Source of the DNA: Pyrrhosoma nymphula
Taxonomy: Eukaryota > Arthropoda > Insecta > Odonata > Coenagrionidae
Length of the DNA stretch: 64,000 nucleotides
Direction of reading: 5' to 3'
NCBI GenBank assembly: GCA_963573305.1
Contig: OY754332.1
Span: forward strand, 46,041,559 to 46,105,558
Part shown: piece by piece, positions 1 through 11,993 of the stretch
Numbering within the stretch: position 1 is the stretch's first letter
Layout of the letters: each line of letters opens with the position of its first letter
Translations under genes and position numbers: made by a program
The notes under the pieces: model-generated
Seen by the model: the letters and a program-made list of their open reading frames with translations, nothing else
Database searches by the model: none
What the model was told of the DNA's origin: nothing

Positions 1-1057
1 AACATCGCGTCCGGTCAGTTGACCGTATCGATCGCAGTTTCTTTGTCTGCGATATCGCTCGCCATCATTGGCAACTTCGTCTCTGATTGAGGTTTTTTCA
101 TTAGCGGCCAATATTTTTACGACGCAGGTCTAGGACCTGCCTCGTGACCTTCAACTTTTCTCGTCCGCGATCCGGGACGCTGCCCATCGGCGGAACCCCT
201 CCTTACCCCGTCCCTCCTCCGCCGACTTCCCCTACCGACGCCTCCGGTCCCGCGACCCCGCTCTTCGCGATGATGTGCGCCTACCCCACCCCACCCTGTG
301 CCGCCCTTGAAATCTAGCGGGAGCTATTTTTAGCTCCTTCATCACGACTATTCTTGCCTTCGTCGTGAACTTCCTTAGACGGAGTAAATAGCGCTCTGAA
401 GTTTCTAAAGCTACTTGTACCTTCGACAGTTGTTTAATCGCATCTGATTATGCACCGAAAGTACATTTACGTGTGCTCTACGTGGTGCATATTTTGTAGC
501 CTGTCTGAGACGGTGGAGTCCGCATGGATTATTTGTCCGTTAGGTCATGCTTATCTCCCGTGAAGTCTTCTTTTTGTAGCTTGATTGATGCCGTGGCTTA
601 ATTTTTGCAGTGCCTACATTTTTTTGTTTCGTTTGGTTGATCCAACGTGGCACAGACCCAATTTCTGTCCTGTGGTTAATTTTATTGTTTGGATGACTTT
701 GGACGTTCTCTTTTGTTCGGGGTCCCAACTTTAGCTTCCGAGATAGCGGAATAGCTCATATATTCGACTTTATTGATCATTGTTATGCTGCATTTTGTAA
801 TTCCCGAATCCTCCGTCGTAGTAAGGCTCGACGAGTGAAATTATTCGCCTTCAATTTTTGTCCTCCAAGCCCAGCTTTCCAAACGGCCTCGCTCATTTAT
901 CCTGGGAGGTGGTCGCAGAAACTCGATCCAGGGGGATCTGTGGGCAGTTATGTTAGCGTGTTTGGAAGTACTGCTCGGTGGATAAGTTGTCTGCCTTCTG
1001 GAATTCCGGAAGAATTTCCATGATTTTATCCGAGAGATGTCACGAAAGTAGTCTGAG
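1..1057. other. No gene recognised
   Basis: A pyrimidine- and GC-rich tract lies at about 130-310 (CCGTCCCTCCTCCGCCGACT). The rest is ordinary AT-rich DNA. Confidence 0.5.
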
Positions 1058-1165
1058 CGAGATATCACTTCACCTAGAATTTGATCCCTTTTTAAAGAAA
1101 AAACTCATCTTTCTCATGATATCAAAATATTAACCCCTTGCCGAACTATTTTTCGAGCAATTTGC
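1058..1165 (-). repeat. Dispersed repeat, copy 1
   Basis: Its reverse complement contains TAGTTCGGCAAGGGGTTAAT and GGTGAAGTGATATCTCGC, matching 24786-24916 across about 110 bp with small indels. The family is unknown. Confidence 0.75.
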
Positions 1166-1278
1166 CCAAAAATATAAGCTGTTTTACATGGGATAGATTA
1201 CGGCTGTGCGCTCCAGCGGAGAGTATTAAGAAAGGGAATTTCTGACACCTAGGTTTCGCCAAAAAAACTAACGGTGCG

Positions 1279-1438
1279 TAGAATTCATTATGACAAAAAC
1301 ACAGTACAAAATTCCACTATTTATTTTTTCCACTGTCACTGTTTGTCTTGTAATTGACGCTTTAGACGTCGAAACCGGTAGACAGCATTATAATAAATAG
1401 TGGAATTTTGTACTGTGTTTTTGTCGTAATGAATTCTA
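1279..1438. mobile_element. Hairpin element with 47-bp inverted arms
   Basis: Arms 1279-1325 and 1392-1438 are reverse complements with a single mismatch (A/G in the GTCATAATG/GTCGTAATG part). They enclose a 66-bp loop. Each arm contains ACAGTACAAAATTCCACTAT. There is no coding capacity. It is either a small foldback MITE or a tail-to-tail dimer of a short repeat. I do not see a target duplication. Confidence 0.75.
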
Positions 1439-1670
1439 TCTTCAATTCCCACCAAGTATCGTCACAATCGATTAATTTGACTAACGGTTTATAGTTTGTA
1501 TGTTTTCTCAACTATTTATAATAATTATTCAATTACGGTAATTTTCACAGAATCGCAAGAAAACACCTGCTGTGAAGGCGTTTTCACCGCACCGCGTGAA
1601 ATAAATGAGTAAAGTTTGAGACTTATTTAGATATATTTATATAATTACTGAGAATTTTTTGTCATAACTA

Positions 1671-2452
1671 CGAGGGTAGACTTAAAAGTAAGGTCTCCAA
1701 TTTTTTTTGTCATAGAAAATTACATTTATTTACATTATTGGATACATCGTTGGAAAGGTCATGGCTTCAGCTATTTTTCGATGTAGTCACCCTGGCGCTC
1801 GATGATTTTCCTCATCCGCATGATGAACTTTTGAATACCGTCGTCATACCAGGTTCCGTCCGCGTTGCGAAGGCGTTGACCTCGTCTTGCACCTCGTCGT
1901 CCGTCGCGATCTTCATCCCTCCTAGGTGTTTCTTCAGGGTGAGGATTATTGCTGGTGGATTTCATGCCCCGGGGAACCACTATCAATAAAGAAAGATACT
2001 GCCACACATTAAAAAAGCTTCGGCGCGCCATCAAAACAAAGGGGGTCTCATTTCATCACGACAACGCGCGACCGCATACGGCTAGTCAGACGCAGGAACT
2101 GATCTCGAAGTTTGGGTGGAAAGTGATCGGGCATCCTCCGTACAGCCTCAACGTCGTACCAAGTGATTTCCACATGTTCCTCACCCTGAAGAAACACCTA
2201 GGAGGGATGAAGATCGCGACGGACGACAAGGTGCAAGAGGAGGTCAACGCCTCCGCAACGCGGACGGAAGCTGGTATGACGACGGTATTCAAATGTTCAT
2301 CATGCGGATGAGGAAAATCATCGAGCGCCAGGGTGACTACATCGAAAAATAGCTGAAGCCATGACCTTTCCAACGATGTATCCAACAATGTAAATAAATG
2401 TAATTTTCTATGACAAAAAAAATTGGAGACCTTACTTTTAAGTCTACCCTCG
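1671..2452 (+). mobile_element. Mariner transposon rearranged into a foldback
   Basis: Both ends carry the same terminal sequence (CGAGGGTAGACTTAAAAGTA and its complement), each flanked by TA, the Tc1/mariner target. The left 275 bp (1671-1945) is an almost exact reverse complement of the right 275 bp (2178-2452). The element is therefore the 3' portion of a mariner plus an inverted copy of its own 3' end in place of the missing 5' half. The unique centre (1946-2177) encodes the middle of the transposase. It is not autonomous. Confidence 0.9.
1946..2352 (+). pseudogene. Mariner transposase, C-terminal half, frameshifted
   Basis: Translation gives DFMPRGTTINKERYCHTLKK, then HHDNARPHTA and HPPYSLNVVPSDF. 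The Asp of HHDN and the Asp of VPSD are separated by exactly 34 residues, the D34D arrangement of mariner transposases. The first catalytic Asp lay upstream and is lost. Near 2250 the frame shifts: the first frame runs out as a spurious tail to 2311, while the neighbouring frame gives the true C terminus (RNADGSWYDDGIQMFI ... RQGDYIEK, stop at 2350-2352). An inverted copy of this C terminus is readable on the minus strand at about 1770-1880. Confidence 0.9.
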
Positions 2453-2842
2453 TATATTTTTGCGCAATTAATAGGTATTACAATATTTACTTCACACTTC
2501 TTGCAGACGCTGAAATAAAAAAATCTGAAATTGTCTCCATTATGACCAGGGAAATATCTCGCTCAAATTACTTTAATGTCGAACGTTACTTAATGAACTA
2601 TGTGAGCAGGAAATCTTTGGCGTTATCGGTTCGATTATGCCGCTGAAATTCGAAATGCTCCTTAGCTCATGGATATCCCGTGTTTAGTTACACATATCAG
2701 TTGGTCCCAGAACACGGAAATTAAAATGCGGTTAAATTCAAGATACCGCTATTAACGTGCCCGTCCCGGACGACTCACACGTTAAAGTAAACGCAATTAC
2801 AGATACGTCGAGCTGTGGCCGTAAAAAAACACGAATGATTGT

Positions 2843-2880
2843 TTCTCTTCTAGTTTCTCTTCTAGTTTCTCTTTTAGTTT
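2843..2880. repeat. Short minisatellite, three TTTCTCTTCTAG units
   Basis: About three 12-bp units with one substitution lie in tandem. The rest of 2455-3211 shows nothing recognisable. Confidence 0.6.
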
Positions 2881-3219
2881 GCAAATATGAATGCGCTTCC
2901 TTAATCTGAATATTTGCGCGACTCTTTGGCGCGTGTGTCACGAGGTTTGCCATATGACAGGTTTACAGAGCTGGTGAGTTGCTGTGAATTACATCTTGAG
3001 CATTTCGGAGTTTGCAATGGTTTGCTGCCTTAGAAGCCCCGGTCGTCAAACGCAGAGACTACCACGTACGGAGCCGATTCTTAGATAATTGGTTCTTCCA
3101 CGGAAAAGGTCATTCTGCGCAGCTGCCACCATGTTTCGCTTCCTTTATTCACTAGGGGCGTGTCCTGGAAGTCGTGTTTCATGATATCTTCATTTCTTTG
3201 TCGGAAGAATCGACGCGGT

Positions 3220-3792
3220 TGGGGCTGGGCGATATTTGAATCTCAATATCAATATCCAATATTTTAAAATATTGAAAATAATATTAATAACCTGTATTGG
3301 ATTATTGAATATTGGAAATAATGAAAAAATGAAATATTGGTACATATATTGGAAAATATTGAACAGAAATATTAACAGGTAAAAATATCTGGCTTACAAT
3401 CGTTTGCAAATGCTTATGTAAAAGTCTGTTAATAAAACAAGAAAAGCAATGCAAGCTTCTTTTCCCCAGTTATTGCTATGAATAATGGTGGAAAAGGAAG
3501 TGCTGCAATGAGTGCTTCGCTCTGTTTTCAATGATTAGGGCGCTCTCCGACCACCCTCCTCGCCGGGTTCCAATATTCAATACTTGAATTTATAACATTG
3601 GTAATCCAATATTCAATATTCCAATTGGAAATATTGGGTCTTCAATATACAATATTCCTATTACAAATATTGGTTTTTCCGACCACGAATACAGGATATT
3701 GGTATTGGTCGTTCAAAAATTGTGATTTTGGAGTCACAATATTTAAGAATATTGATATTGGAACCAATAAATTGGAAAACGGTCCAGCCCTA
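3220..3792. mobile_element. Non-autonomous hAT-like element with AATATTGG-rich interior
   Basis: A perfect 8-bp direct repeat GACGCGGT flanks it (3212-3219 and 3793-3800), as expected of hAT insertions. The ends are short inverted repeats (TGGGGCTGGGC on the left; complement of the right end TAGGGCTGGACC). The interior near both ends consists of degenerate AATATTGG/CCAATATT strings (3240-3380 and 3570-3775) around a more complex centre. There is no transposase. Confidence 0.8.
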
Positions 3793-3800
3793 GACGCGGT

Positions 3801-4490
3801 CGTCCATTCCGCCGCCCGCTCGCTAGCCATATTCGCCCGCCATATTCGCCCGCCGAACGCCCCTTTGATTCCCCCCTGCTCTGGACTCGTCCCATCTTCC
3901 CTTTGGTGGGGCCGTGTTTATTTTGCCCCAACACTTAAATTGGCCCGCGTTCCATTTCCTCCGAAGGGTGTGAAGTCTCCCCCGACCCGCCGGCAATCCC
4001 TTCGTTCTTAAATATAGAACTTTCTAAGTTATTGGTCACGGAGCTGAAGCTGTTTGCGACGCAGTGAAGATTTTTCGCCATGCCGTCGCGACGAATTCGG
4101 ATCGCGCGAGTTTCAGGGTGACAGGGAGGATTTCATTTCGGTGATTATGCTCTGATAAACTGATTAGAAGCCACAAAATAAGGAAGATACACTACCGAAC
4201 TTATGGGAAATAAGCGCCTTCGTCCCGTGCACCAATAGTGACGACAACAAAAGCAGAGCTAGACACGGAGACGTTCCGATAGCTTATCCTTTCGCCATTT
4301 CCCTCCTCACGTTTCCTTTTCCCTATTCTTTTTGTTTTTCCTGTCAGGTGTCACAACATCCCGTGCCATAAGCCCCTGTGGTGGCGCGAAGGTTAGTTTT
4401 TGTAATTCAAATGGTATTTATTCTCGACCTCTTTTTACATATGGTGCAAATGTCACGAGTTTAGGTCAAATAATATTTTTTTAAACTTTT
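3801..4490. other. No gene; GC-rich tract at 3795-4000
   Basis: Contains the repeated word CATATTCGCCCGCC. The open frames here are short and continue from the AATATTGG filling of the hAT element. Could be an unannotated promoter region, unsupported. Confidence 0.4.
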
Positions 4491-4528
4491 GCCGACGTTT
4501 CGGATTTTTATTTATCAATCTTCGGGGC
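4491..4528 (-). ncRNA. Degenerate hammerhead-like motif
   Basis: On the minus strand the order is CCGAAGA, a stem closed by GAT/ATC, then CGAAACGTC and GGC. This resembles the hammerhead core CUGANGA ... GAAA ... UH, but the second core base is C instead of U. It is probably a decayed copy from a Penelope-like or related retroelement. Activity is doubtful. Confidence 0.35.
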
Positions 4529-5574
4529 TATAACAAATGATACATGATGTTAAATGTTTGACAATTCTTTTTTGGTTATATAATGGTTAATTTACAGTCA
4601 TTAAATATAAAAAATACATAGACATAGACATTCAAGATTGTTACCTTTAAAGTCTGGTGCTGTTTTTATTTACAATTTTAATTTGGTCGCTTGGATCCAT
4701 TTCTTTGTTGAAAAGTTATGTGTCATTTATTAAATTATGATAAATTTTGCTTAGATAAGTAATGCCTGTTCTTTTATTGCAACTTTTTTTATAACGTTAG
4801 TTTTTGTTGTTGTGGTTTTGTCGATTAGAATGCATATGTTGATTTGGAAGTCAGTGACCGGCGATTAGTGATTGTGTAGCTCAGCAATTGCCTTCTTTTA
4901 TGAGATTCAGTCTCTGCAGTGAGTTCGTGAACTCGCAATTTTGGATATTTAAGCAACATTTTCATATTCTCAGATGGATGTGGTACGTGGTACGAATGCG
5001 TGTGTAATCTATTTTTAAGATGTGTCGCTCGGGGCCAAATCTCTATTAATATGCGTACAAGTTAGCGACATTTGATGCGGTCGTGATTGCTTGTCATTCA
5101 GTCCGCTCCAGAGAGAAAATTATTTTACTTTATATTCTATCTTCTAGTGTTATTTTTGTAAAACGTCCTGCAGTGTCGGAAAGTAGTGAAAATGCAATGT
5201 GCGAGTCATTCGTCAAAAACTGGTATATATATTACATGGATTTGAAAATTATTGAGTATTGATCAGTTCTTTGTTCTGTGAAATCGGGCACCTTATCGTT
5301 GACGTTCTGTGCATCGCTGCTTTAACGGCGGTAGCTAAGGGTCGGAAGTATTACCAAACTTACTAACCTTGACTACAGTAATTATATATGTTCTTAAATG
5401 TGGCGGTAAGGGTCCAAATATCACTCCAAGAAGTTGGTTCAAGTTTAGTGAATATTTGATAATGTTCTTTGGTGTCTTAATGTAATTTTAAATTACCCTT
5501 GAATGTCGTTTTTCATACCCAAGTCGAACCTTCTCATAGCTGATTATTCATTATTTTGAACTGATCCAAGAACT

Positions 5575-5775
5575 GGCTGTTGTTCTTTTCCTTCTATGAG
5601 ACCCTGCCACCCAATAATGCCCAGAATCTCCATGTTGTCAGTCAACTTAAACCTGCCCAAAATATATCTCGCCGCATTTCTTTGAACTTGGTACATTTTT
5701 TAATGTTCCGCCTCATGTGAATCCCATGCAATAGACGAGTACTCCATAATGGGACGAATGGGCGGATGTTGATTC
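5575..5775 (-). pseudogene. LINE scrap: C-terminal part of a CR1/Jockey-type reverse transcriptase
   Basis: Minus-strand translation gives RPIMEYSSIAWDSH, then QRNAARYILGRF, then ILGIIGWQGL. This is the standard run after the polymerase domain in CR1/Jockey/L2-type LINEs (RPILEYAS.VWDP ... QRRAAR ... LGW..L). It contains a stop and is short. Nothing else of the element is clear upstream. Confidence 0.7.
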
Positions 5776-5777
5776 CT

Positions 5778-5865
5778 AATACTCTTTCGTATGATTAAGG
5801 TAATAATACCTAACTGGTCGAGTACCTCAATCTGCATTTTCCTCTAAGTTACTGAGCTTATGTTG
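5778..5865 (-). repeat. Short dispersed repeat (also at 8395-8490)
   Basis: TTCCTAATACTCTTTCGTAT here corresponds to TTCCTAATATTTTTTGGTAT at 8401. Both segments end near TGAGCKTATGTTG, giving about 85-90 bp of diverged similarity. The source is unknown. Confidence 0.5.
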
Positions 5866-8394
5866 AATCTGCTCCTTCGAAAGAAAGCTAAAGTTGGAGG
5901 GAAACTACCTCAGTGACATTTGGATTTCACAGAAGTGCCCTTGAATGGTTTGAATTAATTTGTACTTCTATTTAATTATGTTGTTTATTTGTGGCTGTGA
6001 AATGGGGCATGTTTTCTTCCCCCTCCCCCGTGCCCCTGGGACGATGAACTGTGCTACAGGGGGAAGGGACGGCGGACAGGGTTTTCCTTCGCGGAAATGA
6101 GAAAATGCGCCCACCTCCCCGCCTCTGGCCCACGCTTGGCTTTGGATTCCCGCTGCCGCTCAGGGCTCGTCCTGCCTCCCCCCTTACCTAACCGCCCTGC
6201 ACCCAAGGCCGTGGCGCGGAATTTGGGTGCTTCCAGCCCTTGGATGTGGGGCCCGGGTTGCGGAGAAACTCAAGTTTATTTATTCTGACGCATGTATTCT
6301 TACGGAAGGAAGAAGGTGGAAGACGGGAGTGAGATTCGTAGTCAACATTTGTAAGGCTAAATCGATCTTTAGCCAGGCTCAAGTGATGGGCTGCAGTCAC
6401 ACTAAACGCTGAAGTCTCGGCTATAATTCCCCCCATATTTTTCAACTCTCTTAAGTGAATAATTTTGTTGAAATTCAGCGGGTTATGAGGGTGGAGTGGA
6501 TAGCTGCAGCATACCAATCTTGGGATGGATGATGATTTGATGCGTAGACTTTGCAGGCTATCTGATACGGTGGAAGCTAATTGAAGGTGATATCTGATTA
6601 GTTGTTTCTCTTGACCGGTCGTTCATGTAATGAAGAATGAAGTGCATTTGCCTCCTAGGTGATTTAATATCGCCACCAGTGTCAGTGCTTTATACAGAAG
6701 ATATTGTTGAGCATGTTTTACACAATCCTGACTTCGACACCCGACACATATCATGAAATTTAATTTAGTGGGAAACTGCAAGCTCTTCATTCGTCCTTAA
6801 GGTACAGGTCCACCATAACCAACCTCGAATCTGTATCAGCCAATCGGTGATGTTCGGAGTAAGTGGGTACGAAAGGGAGCAATTAGGCGTTCGCCGGAAA
6901 TTGAGCAGCTTAGCACAAAAGATTCCATGCTCTTATTTTAAAAAGTATTTTGTTGCACACCGTCCTTTATAATTTGTTATTTTTTTACACATACACTTAA
7001 TCATTCATTACTGAGTGCTGGAGCTGAGAAGTCGCTTCTAATGGTCGAGCGGCAAAGTAATTTAAAGTTACCGAGGAGGCGTGCCGAGCGATTTCTCGCT
7101 AGTCAAAATCGAACCTGATTTTAGGCTTATGACGTCATAGTATTGAACGAATATCCTGTGTTTGGCGATGGTCAAAGAGTAATGTAACAAAACCTAATAG
7201 TTTACCCTTAATCTATTTTTGGCCTGTTTTAAAATCAGCGACTGTGAGGCGTGTTTTACGGGGTTATATTTCCCAAGTTGAGGTATTTCCCACTTCCGCC
7301 TCTGTGAGTAGATGCCTTTTTTATGACTTCCCGTGTTTTCGTTGTTGTGCGTCGTCAAAGAGTCAGTTGGAAACTGCGGAAATGATCTCTTCTCTCTCCT
7401 TGTAACCGTAACTGATAGATACATCGTTTCTCATGTATTTATGTCTGTCAGCTGGCGATACGGGAAGTATTCTCGTAGCTTATAAATAATAATCGGAAGG
7501 CAATTAATCTTTCTCAGGAGGCGTCTAATCTCGCCATGCGTTTTCGAACTACTGTAGATGTCTTAATCTGCGGTTATTTACTTCCACCTCTAATATCTCC
7601 CTTGCCCATGACCTTGCAGTGGCTTGCAGGGTTGCGTATGTCCATGCCTGCAATGCCCTGCGGCTTCGCAGCTGCCTTGCTTTTCTTATCGTTACGAGTG
7701 TAGAGAGGCTGCGTTTTAAGATTTGGCTTTTATATGCTTTGTTTATTGTAATCGTATGTTTTCCATGTTATTTTTATATTAATGACCACTGTTCTCAGAT
7801 AAATATTTTAGTTTGAGATAAAATCAGGTAGTTGGTACTCTCTGCAGAATGCAAAGCTTAAAAAAAATGTTGGAAATTCACGCTGCAAAATTCATTCGCG
7901 TGGACTGGGATTTGAATCCATTCCACTCGATATCCTCGAACCTGGGTTCGTATCGCAGTTCAGGTGAATGATTTATTTTCTCAATGAATTTCAAACATTT
8001 GTGTAAAAACTAGCGGGCGACGCCGTCAACGTTTCTGCGCAGCCAGTTCCGCAGTTTTTGAGATTGGTACAAAAAATATTTTTGGTAAAAAAAAGCTATT
8101 GGCCGGCTTAGTCAGATTTCCCGAAGATAATCAATAAACTAGTGTATGGCGCCAAATATTGTTTTTCACTAATATATTTAGCCTCCCTAGTGAAGGGAAA
8201 GTGTCTTTTCTGGTTGTCCTTATATATACTTCTCCCTACCCCTCCCTCCAATTAGATCTATTACGTCGTTGGATGCTTCGAAGGTTTCTTGAAAGATTTG
8301 GCAAGGTCACTTTTGGCCTTTGAATCACTGATCACGTAATATACCTCCTTGGAAAGCGCAGTGGGTGGTACTAGGCCTATTCGGCGCCTATTAT
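5866..8394. other. No gene; GC-rich island at about 6010-6275
   Basis: The island contains C-rich and CpG-containing sequence with short antisense frames only. Opposed B-box-like strings occur just upstream and within 7905-7965, without a complete tRNA shape. Confidence 0.4.
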
Positions 8395-8490
8395 ATTGGT
8401 TCCTAATATTTTTTGGTATGATTACGGTCAGTAATTCGGCAAGTAATCCGGCATCGTAATCCGCATGTTTCGTCCGGCGCACTGAGCGTA
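8395..8490 (-). repeat. Short dispersed repeat, second copy
   Basis: Diverged partner of 5778-5865. A 73-codon open frame on the minus strand (8482-8261) overlaps it but matches nothing I know. Confidence 0.5.
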
Positions 8491-10340
8491 TGTTGATACT
8501 GTGTGATAATTTTAATATTGCATTCTAGTGATTTTTCTAAAGAGTGGAAAATATGCAGTTGGGCATATCCAGTCCTGTATCTTTTCCTTTCATTTCGGTT
8601 TCTGTCCCAATAAAAAAAGATTAGAAGGGCGAAAAGGTCTCATACCAATTTAATTGCTGCATCTGAAGGCATGATTCATTGACTCAACTAATAGGAAAAA
8701 TTAAAGTCAATGTCAATGGTTGCTTGGGTTTCTCGCCTTCCCTATATGTTCTTAGGATGTTTCTGGATTAATCTTCATAATATGTATTAAATTAAAAAAA
8801 AATTATAAGTGAGGATGTGTTACAATCAAACACGTGTTGTTTTTTTCTTCCACAGTGGAGAATGGAACTGAATAACAAATTAGGAGTTTAAAAGTGTAAC
8901 TTATAATTTGACCAGTTATTTGAAGACCATGTGAATAAGGTTGCAGTTCTCAATTCCATCGTCGGAAAACAAAAAAAATCCGTTTGCAGAAATGTCCCGA
9001 TGCGTTTTCCGTGCCGTGCATTGGTCCTTGTAACCTTTTACATTGGGGCTGGATGCCTTCATGACACCCCCACTCTTTGTCTCAGAGGACGTTCCAGCTT
9101 TTCGTAATACCTATTAAGACTCAGCAATCGATTTCGACTAGTCAACTGAGCCATGAAGTCCTGTTTCCGAGTGACATTTTTTGAATGAATAAACTATAGT
9201 TGTTGTAAATTCTCGGTAGTTCCGAAATAGTGCCAGAATTTGGGTATCCTTTTATTTGTGATCAGTTAATTGGTATCGAAAGTGCACGAGGTGACCACGG
9301 AATTATATGCAACTGGAAATTAATAGCTGATAAATTTATTTCTGGAAAGAGCCGAAATCGTCGCAGAAGGTTCCTCAGCGCATTCATCTTCCCTATAGTT
9401 ATATATCATTTTAGATGCATGTGTAATGTGTCTGTTTTCTGCGAGCTTATGTTAAATTCGTTAAATATGTCGTGTCAGATCCATGCCTGGAAAGCTGATT
9501 AGCTCGTAATTTCTTCCGTATGTTGAATCCAATCTTCGACATCTTACAGTTACGGCATTCTCACCAGTTTTACGGAAGTTTAATTTATTTCCATGTTTTA
9601 TTTTGCTATAAGCCTTTAGTTTTTACTTGTATTCTCTACTTTTTAGAGTCCAACCGAGTGCTTTGTATGGCTCCAAGCCAATTGTTTTCATCATGGTTGA
9701 TGTTAATTCTTTGTGCTTTTCCTGAAAAATGTAAACATGTAAACAATTCCCAGAATGTTGACGCTGGATCCCGCGGAGGTCCTCCATCCCACTCTTAAGT
9801 GCAAATCATTGTGAGTGAAGTGTATTGTCACTCTCTCACTGCGCCTGTAAAGCTGTTAAATTTACTCTGACATAAGTTAAACCTTCTTTATGTATAACGC
9901 CTTTTTTATGCTTTGCGTTGAATGTGCTCTTGCTAAAAAGTATACTTACTTTCTACTAGTTGTTTATTTTATCATACTCACTGAACTCTTCTGGTAATAT
10001 TTCAGTTGGTTTAAGCTAATTCGCAGTGTCAGCAGCGTTACAACTTGCTGTCATCGATTCGTGTCGCTTGGAATCACTGGTTTTACATTATTTGCCGTGC
10101 TTTCACGTATCTGGCCCTATATAATGTAATATATATATATGTGTATGTTATGAAATATATGTGTATATTGATTGGCGAAAGCTTTCCTTTTAACTCTTAA
10201 TAAAGAAACGGGAGTCGTTCGTTTTAAGAACACCCATACGATGTAATTTTGTGTATTTTTTATATAGTTTGTGGTTTCCGTCGTGATTTTGTGGAATTTA
10301 CTGATCATTGTGAATGAAATAGTAATGCTTTGTTTTTCCA
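8491..10340. other. No feature recognised
   Basis: AT-rich, with several 60-90-codon frames that match nothing. 4529-5574 likewise shows nothing. Confidence 0.4.
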
Positions 10341-10499
10341 CAAATATTAGATAGTACGACCATGGTTTCGACTTTGCGTCATCTTCTTCCACCCGAAGAT
10401 GGTCGTACTATGTTCCATGGTTTCAAGCTCAACTATGTGGAAGTTGAATTTCACAAATGAAAAAGTAACTTGGTTTCCTTCCTCATATTTATTTTCCTG

Positions 10500-10539
10500 G
10501 TACGACGTGTTTCGACGCAGCGGTGTCATCATCAGGTAC
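10500..10539 (-). ncRNA. Hammerhead ribozyme-like motif, minus strand
   Basis: This is the mirror copy in the left arm. Read on the minus strand: GTAC, CTGATGA, stem II GAC/GTC, GAAAC, AC, GTC, GTAC. The core is complete. It differs from the right-arm copy only in stem II loop bases and the stem III loop. Confidence 0.6.
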
Positions 10540-10565
10540 AAAATTTTTAACATTAATTTAAATTT

Positions 10566-10605
10566 GTACCTGATGATGACAACGCTGTGTCGAAACATGT
10601 CGTAC
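10566..10605 (+). ncRNA. Hammerhead ribozyme-like motif, plus strand
   Basis: In order: GTAC (stem I, 10566-10569), CTGATGA (10570-10576), stem II closed by GAC 578-580 / GTC 589-591, GAAAC (10592-10596), a two-base loop, GTC (10599-10601) and GTAC (10602-10605), which pairs with the first GTAC. All conserved core bases of a type I hammerhead are present, and cleavage is predicted after C10601. Stem III is only two base pairs, as in the minimal hammerheads described in Penelope-like elements. Activity is not shown by sequence alone. Confidence 0.6.
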
Positions 10606-11993
10606 CAGGAAAATAAATCTGTGGAAGGAAACCAATTTACTTATCATTTGTGATGGTCGTACTGTATTATTTTTATATATTTTTTGCAGCAGCTACAGTA
10701 ATCCTTACCGTTTTCGAGTGAAAAGTTGTGTAGAGTAATTTTAATGTGACTTTGCATTCCTGTGGCGAGTGGAGTACAGTTGTGTTCGGGTGCAGTATTG
10801 GTAATGAAAAGTTGCAGCGGCTGAAATTCATAATATAGAACTTTTAATCGTGCAATGCGATTTTTAGCGCAGTTTTCATACTTAAATACAGTAAATGGCA
10901 AAAAAAATGCCTGGTCTGCGTTAAAATATACTGTATACTTTAGGTCTGATATTCCCATAGGTTGGGAGTGGTATAGAAACCCGACACATAGCTATCTCGA
11001 AACATTTGGCCTCTTGAGTTGTATAAAATGCTGTTTTTTGTAAATCTAAACTAGTTGTGCGTGTGTGAGAATGAACGTTCACGGTACCGGAACGAATCCA
11101 TTACCAAGACAGAACTGCAGTGATGTATGCTTGATTGCATGTTTTCCTAGCGGTTTCCATCCGTGTTCCAAATCATTCCAATCGTATTTCCATCGCTTAA
11201 CATACCGCACGGTTCTACGATCTTATTTTCTTTTTTACTCTATGGCTAATTCAAACATAAATATCTTGCCGCCGTTCTTTTCTTTTTAGTTTAAAATTCT
11301 CCGTTCGGCTCACATTGGAGAGATATTGCGTGATTCAGTGACGTGTAGTGGCGTAGAGTGGTATTCCGAGTCCCTTGCGGTAATTATGGAGCTGTGCGAA
11401 CGATAGGAAGGGACCCCAAAGCACAGAACATCAAGCGACGGCGCGACATTGTCGCAGAACGAAAGGGCTTCAGGAGGATATTGTAAACATTGGAAAACAT
11501 ATTGGATCGTAGCGTTAAACATACGCAGCGTTAGCATAGAAACAAGAATTGATCATGTCTGAAATGCTTACTTATTCACCCATAAAACTTCTATGATTAA
11601 TTTATTATTTAAACGCTCGCACTCGCAGAAAGTTATTCGTCTTAGCATCAACCGTTGCAGAAAGACAAAACACATTGTGCTTTGGGGGGTTGGGAGTGAT
11701 AGTGTATAGATGTTGCCACATTTACCATAAAATAAGATCCTCGGACCAGATTTGAAGTGTGATATTTGGCAACCATGAGCTTCATATTACTCAAACTTCT
11801 CGATCGAAAATTTCCGAAAGATTCCTAGCCTGGTGTGATGCTCATTTACTCGTTTGTGAGATGCAGTACTTTCTCTTTTTATTCATCTAACCGCGGCACA
11901 TTTTAACATCTATGTGTCAGCATTATCGCCTTTCAGGTGAAGCTCTCAGGGCACCGTATAAAGTAGATGATTCTATTTCTAATTTGGGCTCCA

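Larger units (their letters stand above)
10451..10653. mobile_element. Foldback repeat carrying two hammerhead-like motifs
   Basis: Arms 10451-10545 and 10561-10653 are imperfect reverse complements, about 85-90 percent matched, around a 15-bp AT-rich spacer. Each arm contains a hammerhead-type core. Shared strings include TTATTTTCCTGGTACGAC and its complement. A related motif (AGTCGAAACCATGGTCGTAC on the minus strand) lies at 10346-10372, so the repeated unit probably begins near 10345. The best guess is a tail-to-tail dimer of a Penelope-like or retrozyme-like terminal repeat. Confidence 0.6.

Noticed and set aside
2086..2388. Minus-strand 100-codon frame at the mariner
   Set aside because: Antisense of the transposase; its twin at 1738-1989 arises from the inverted duplication.
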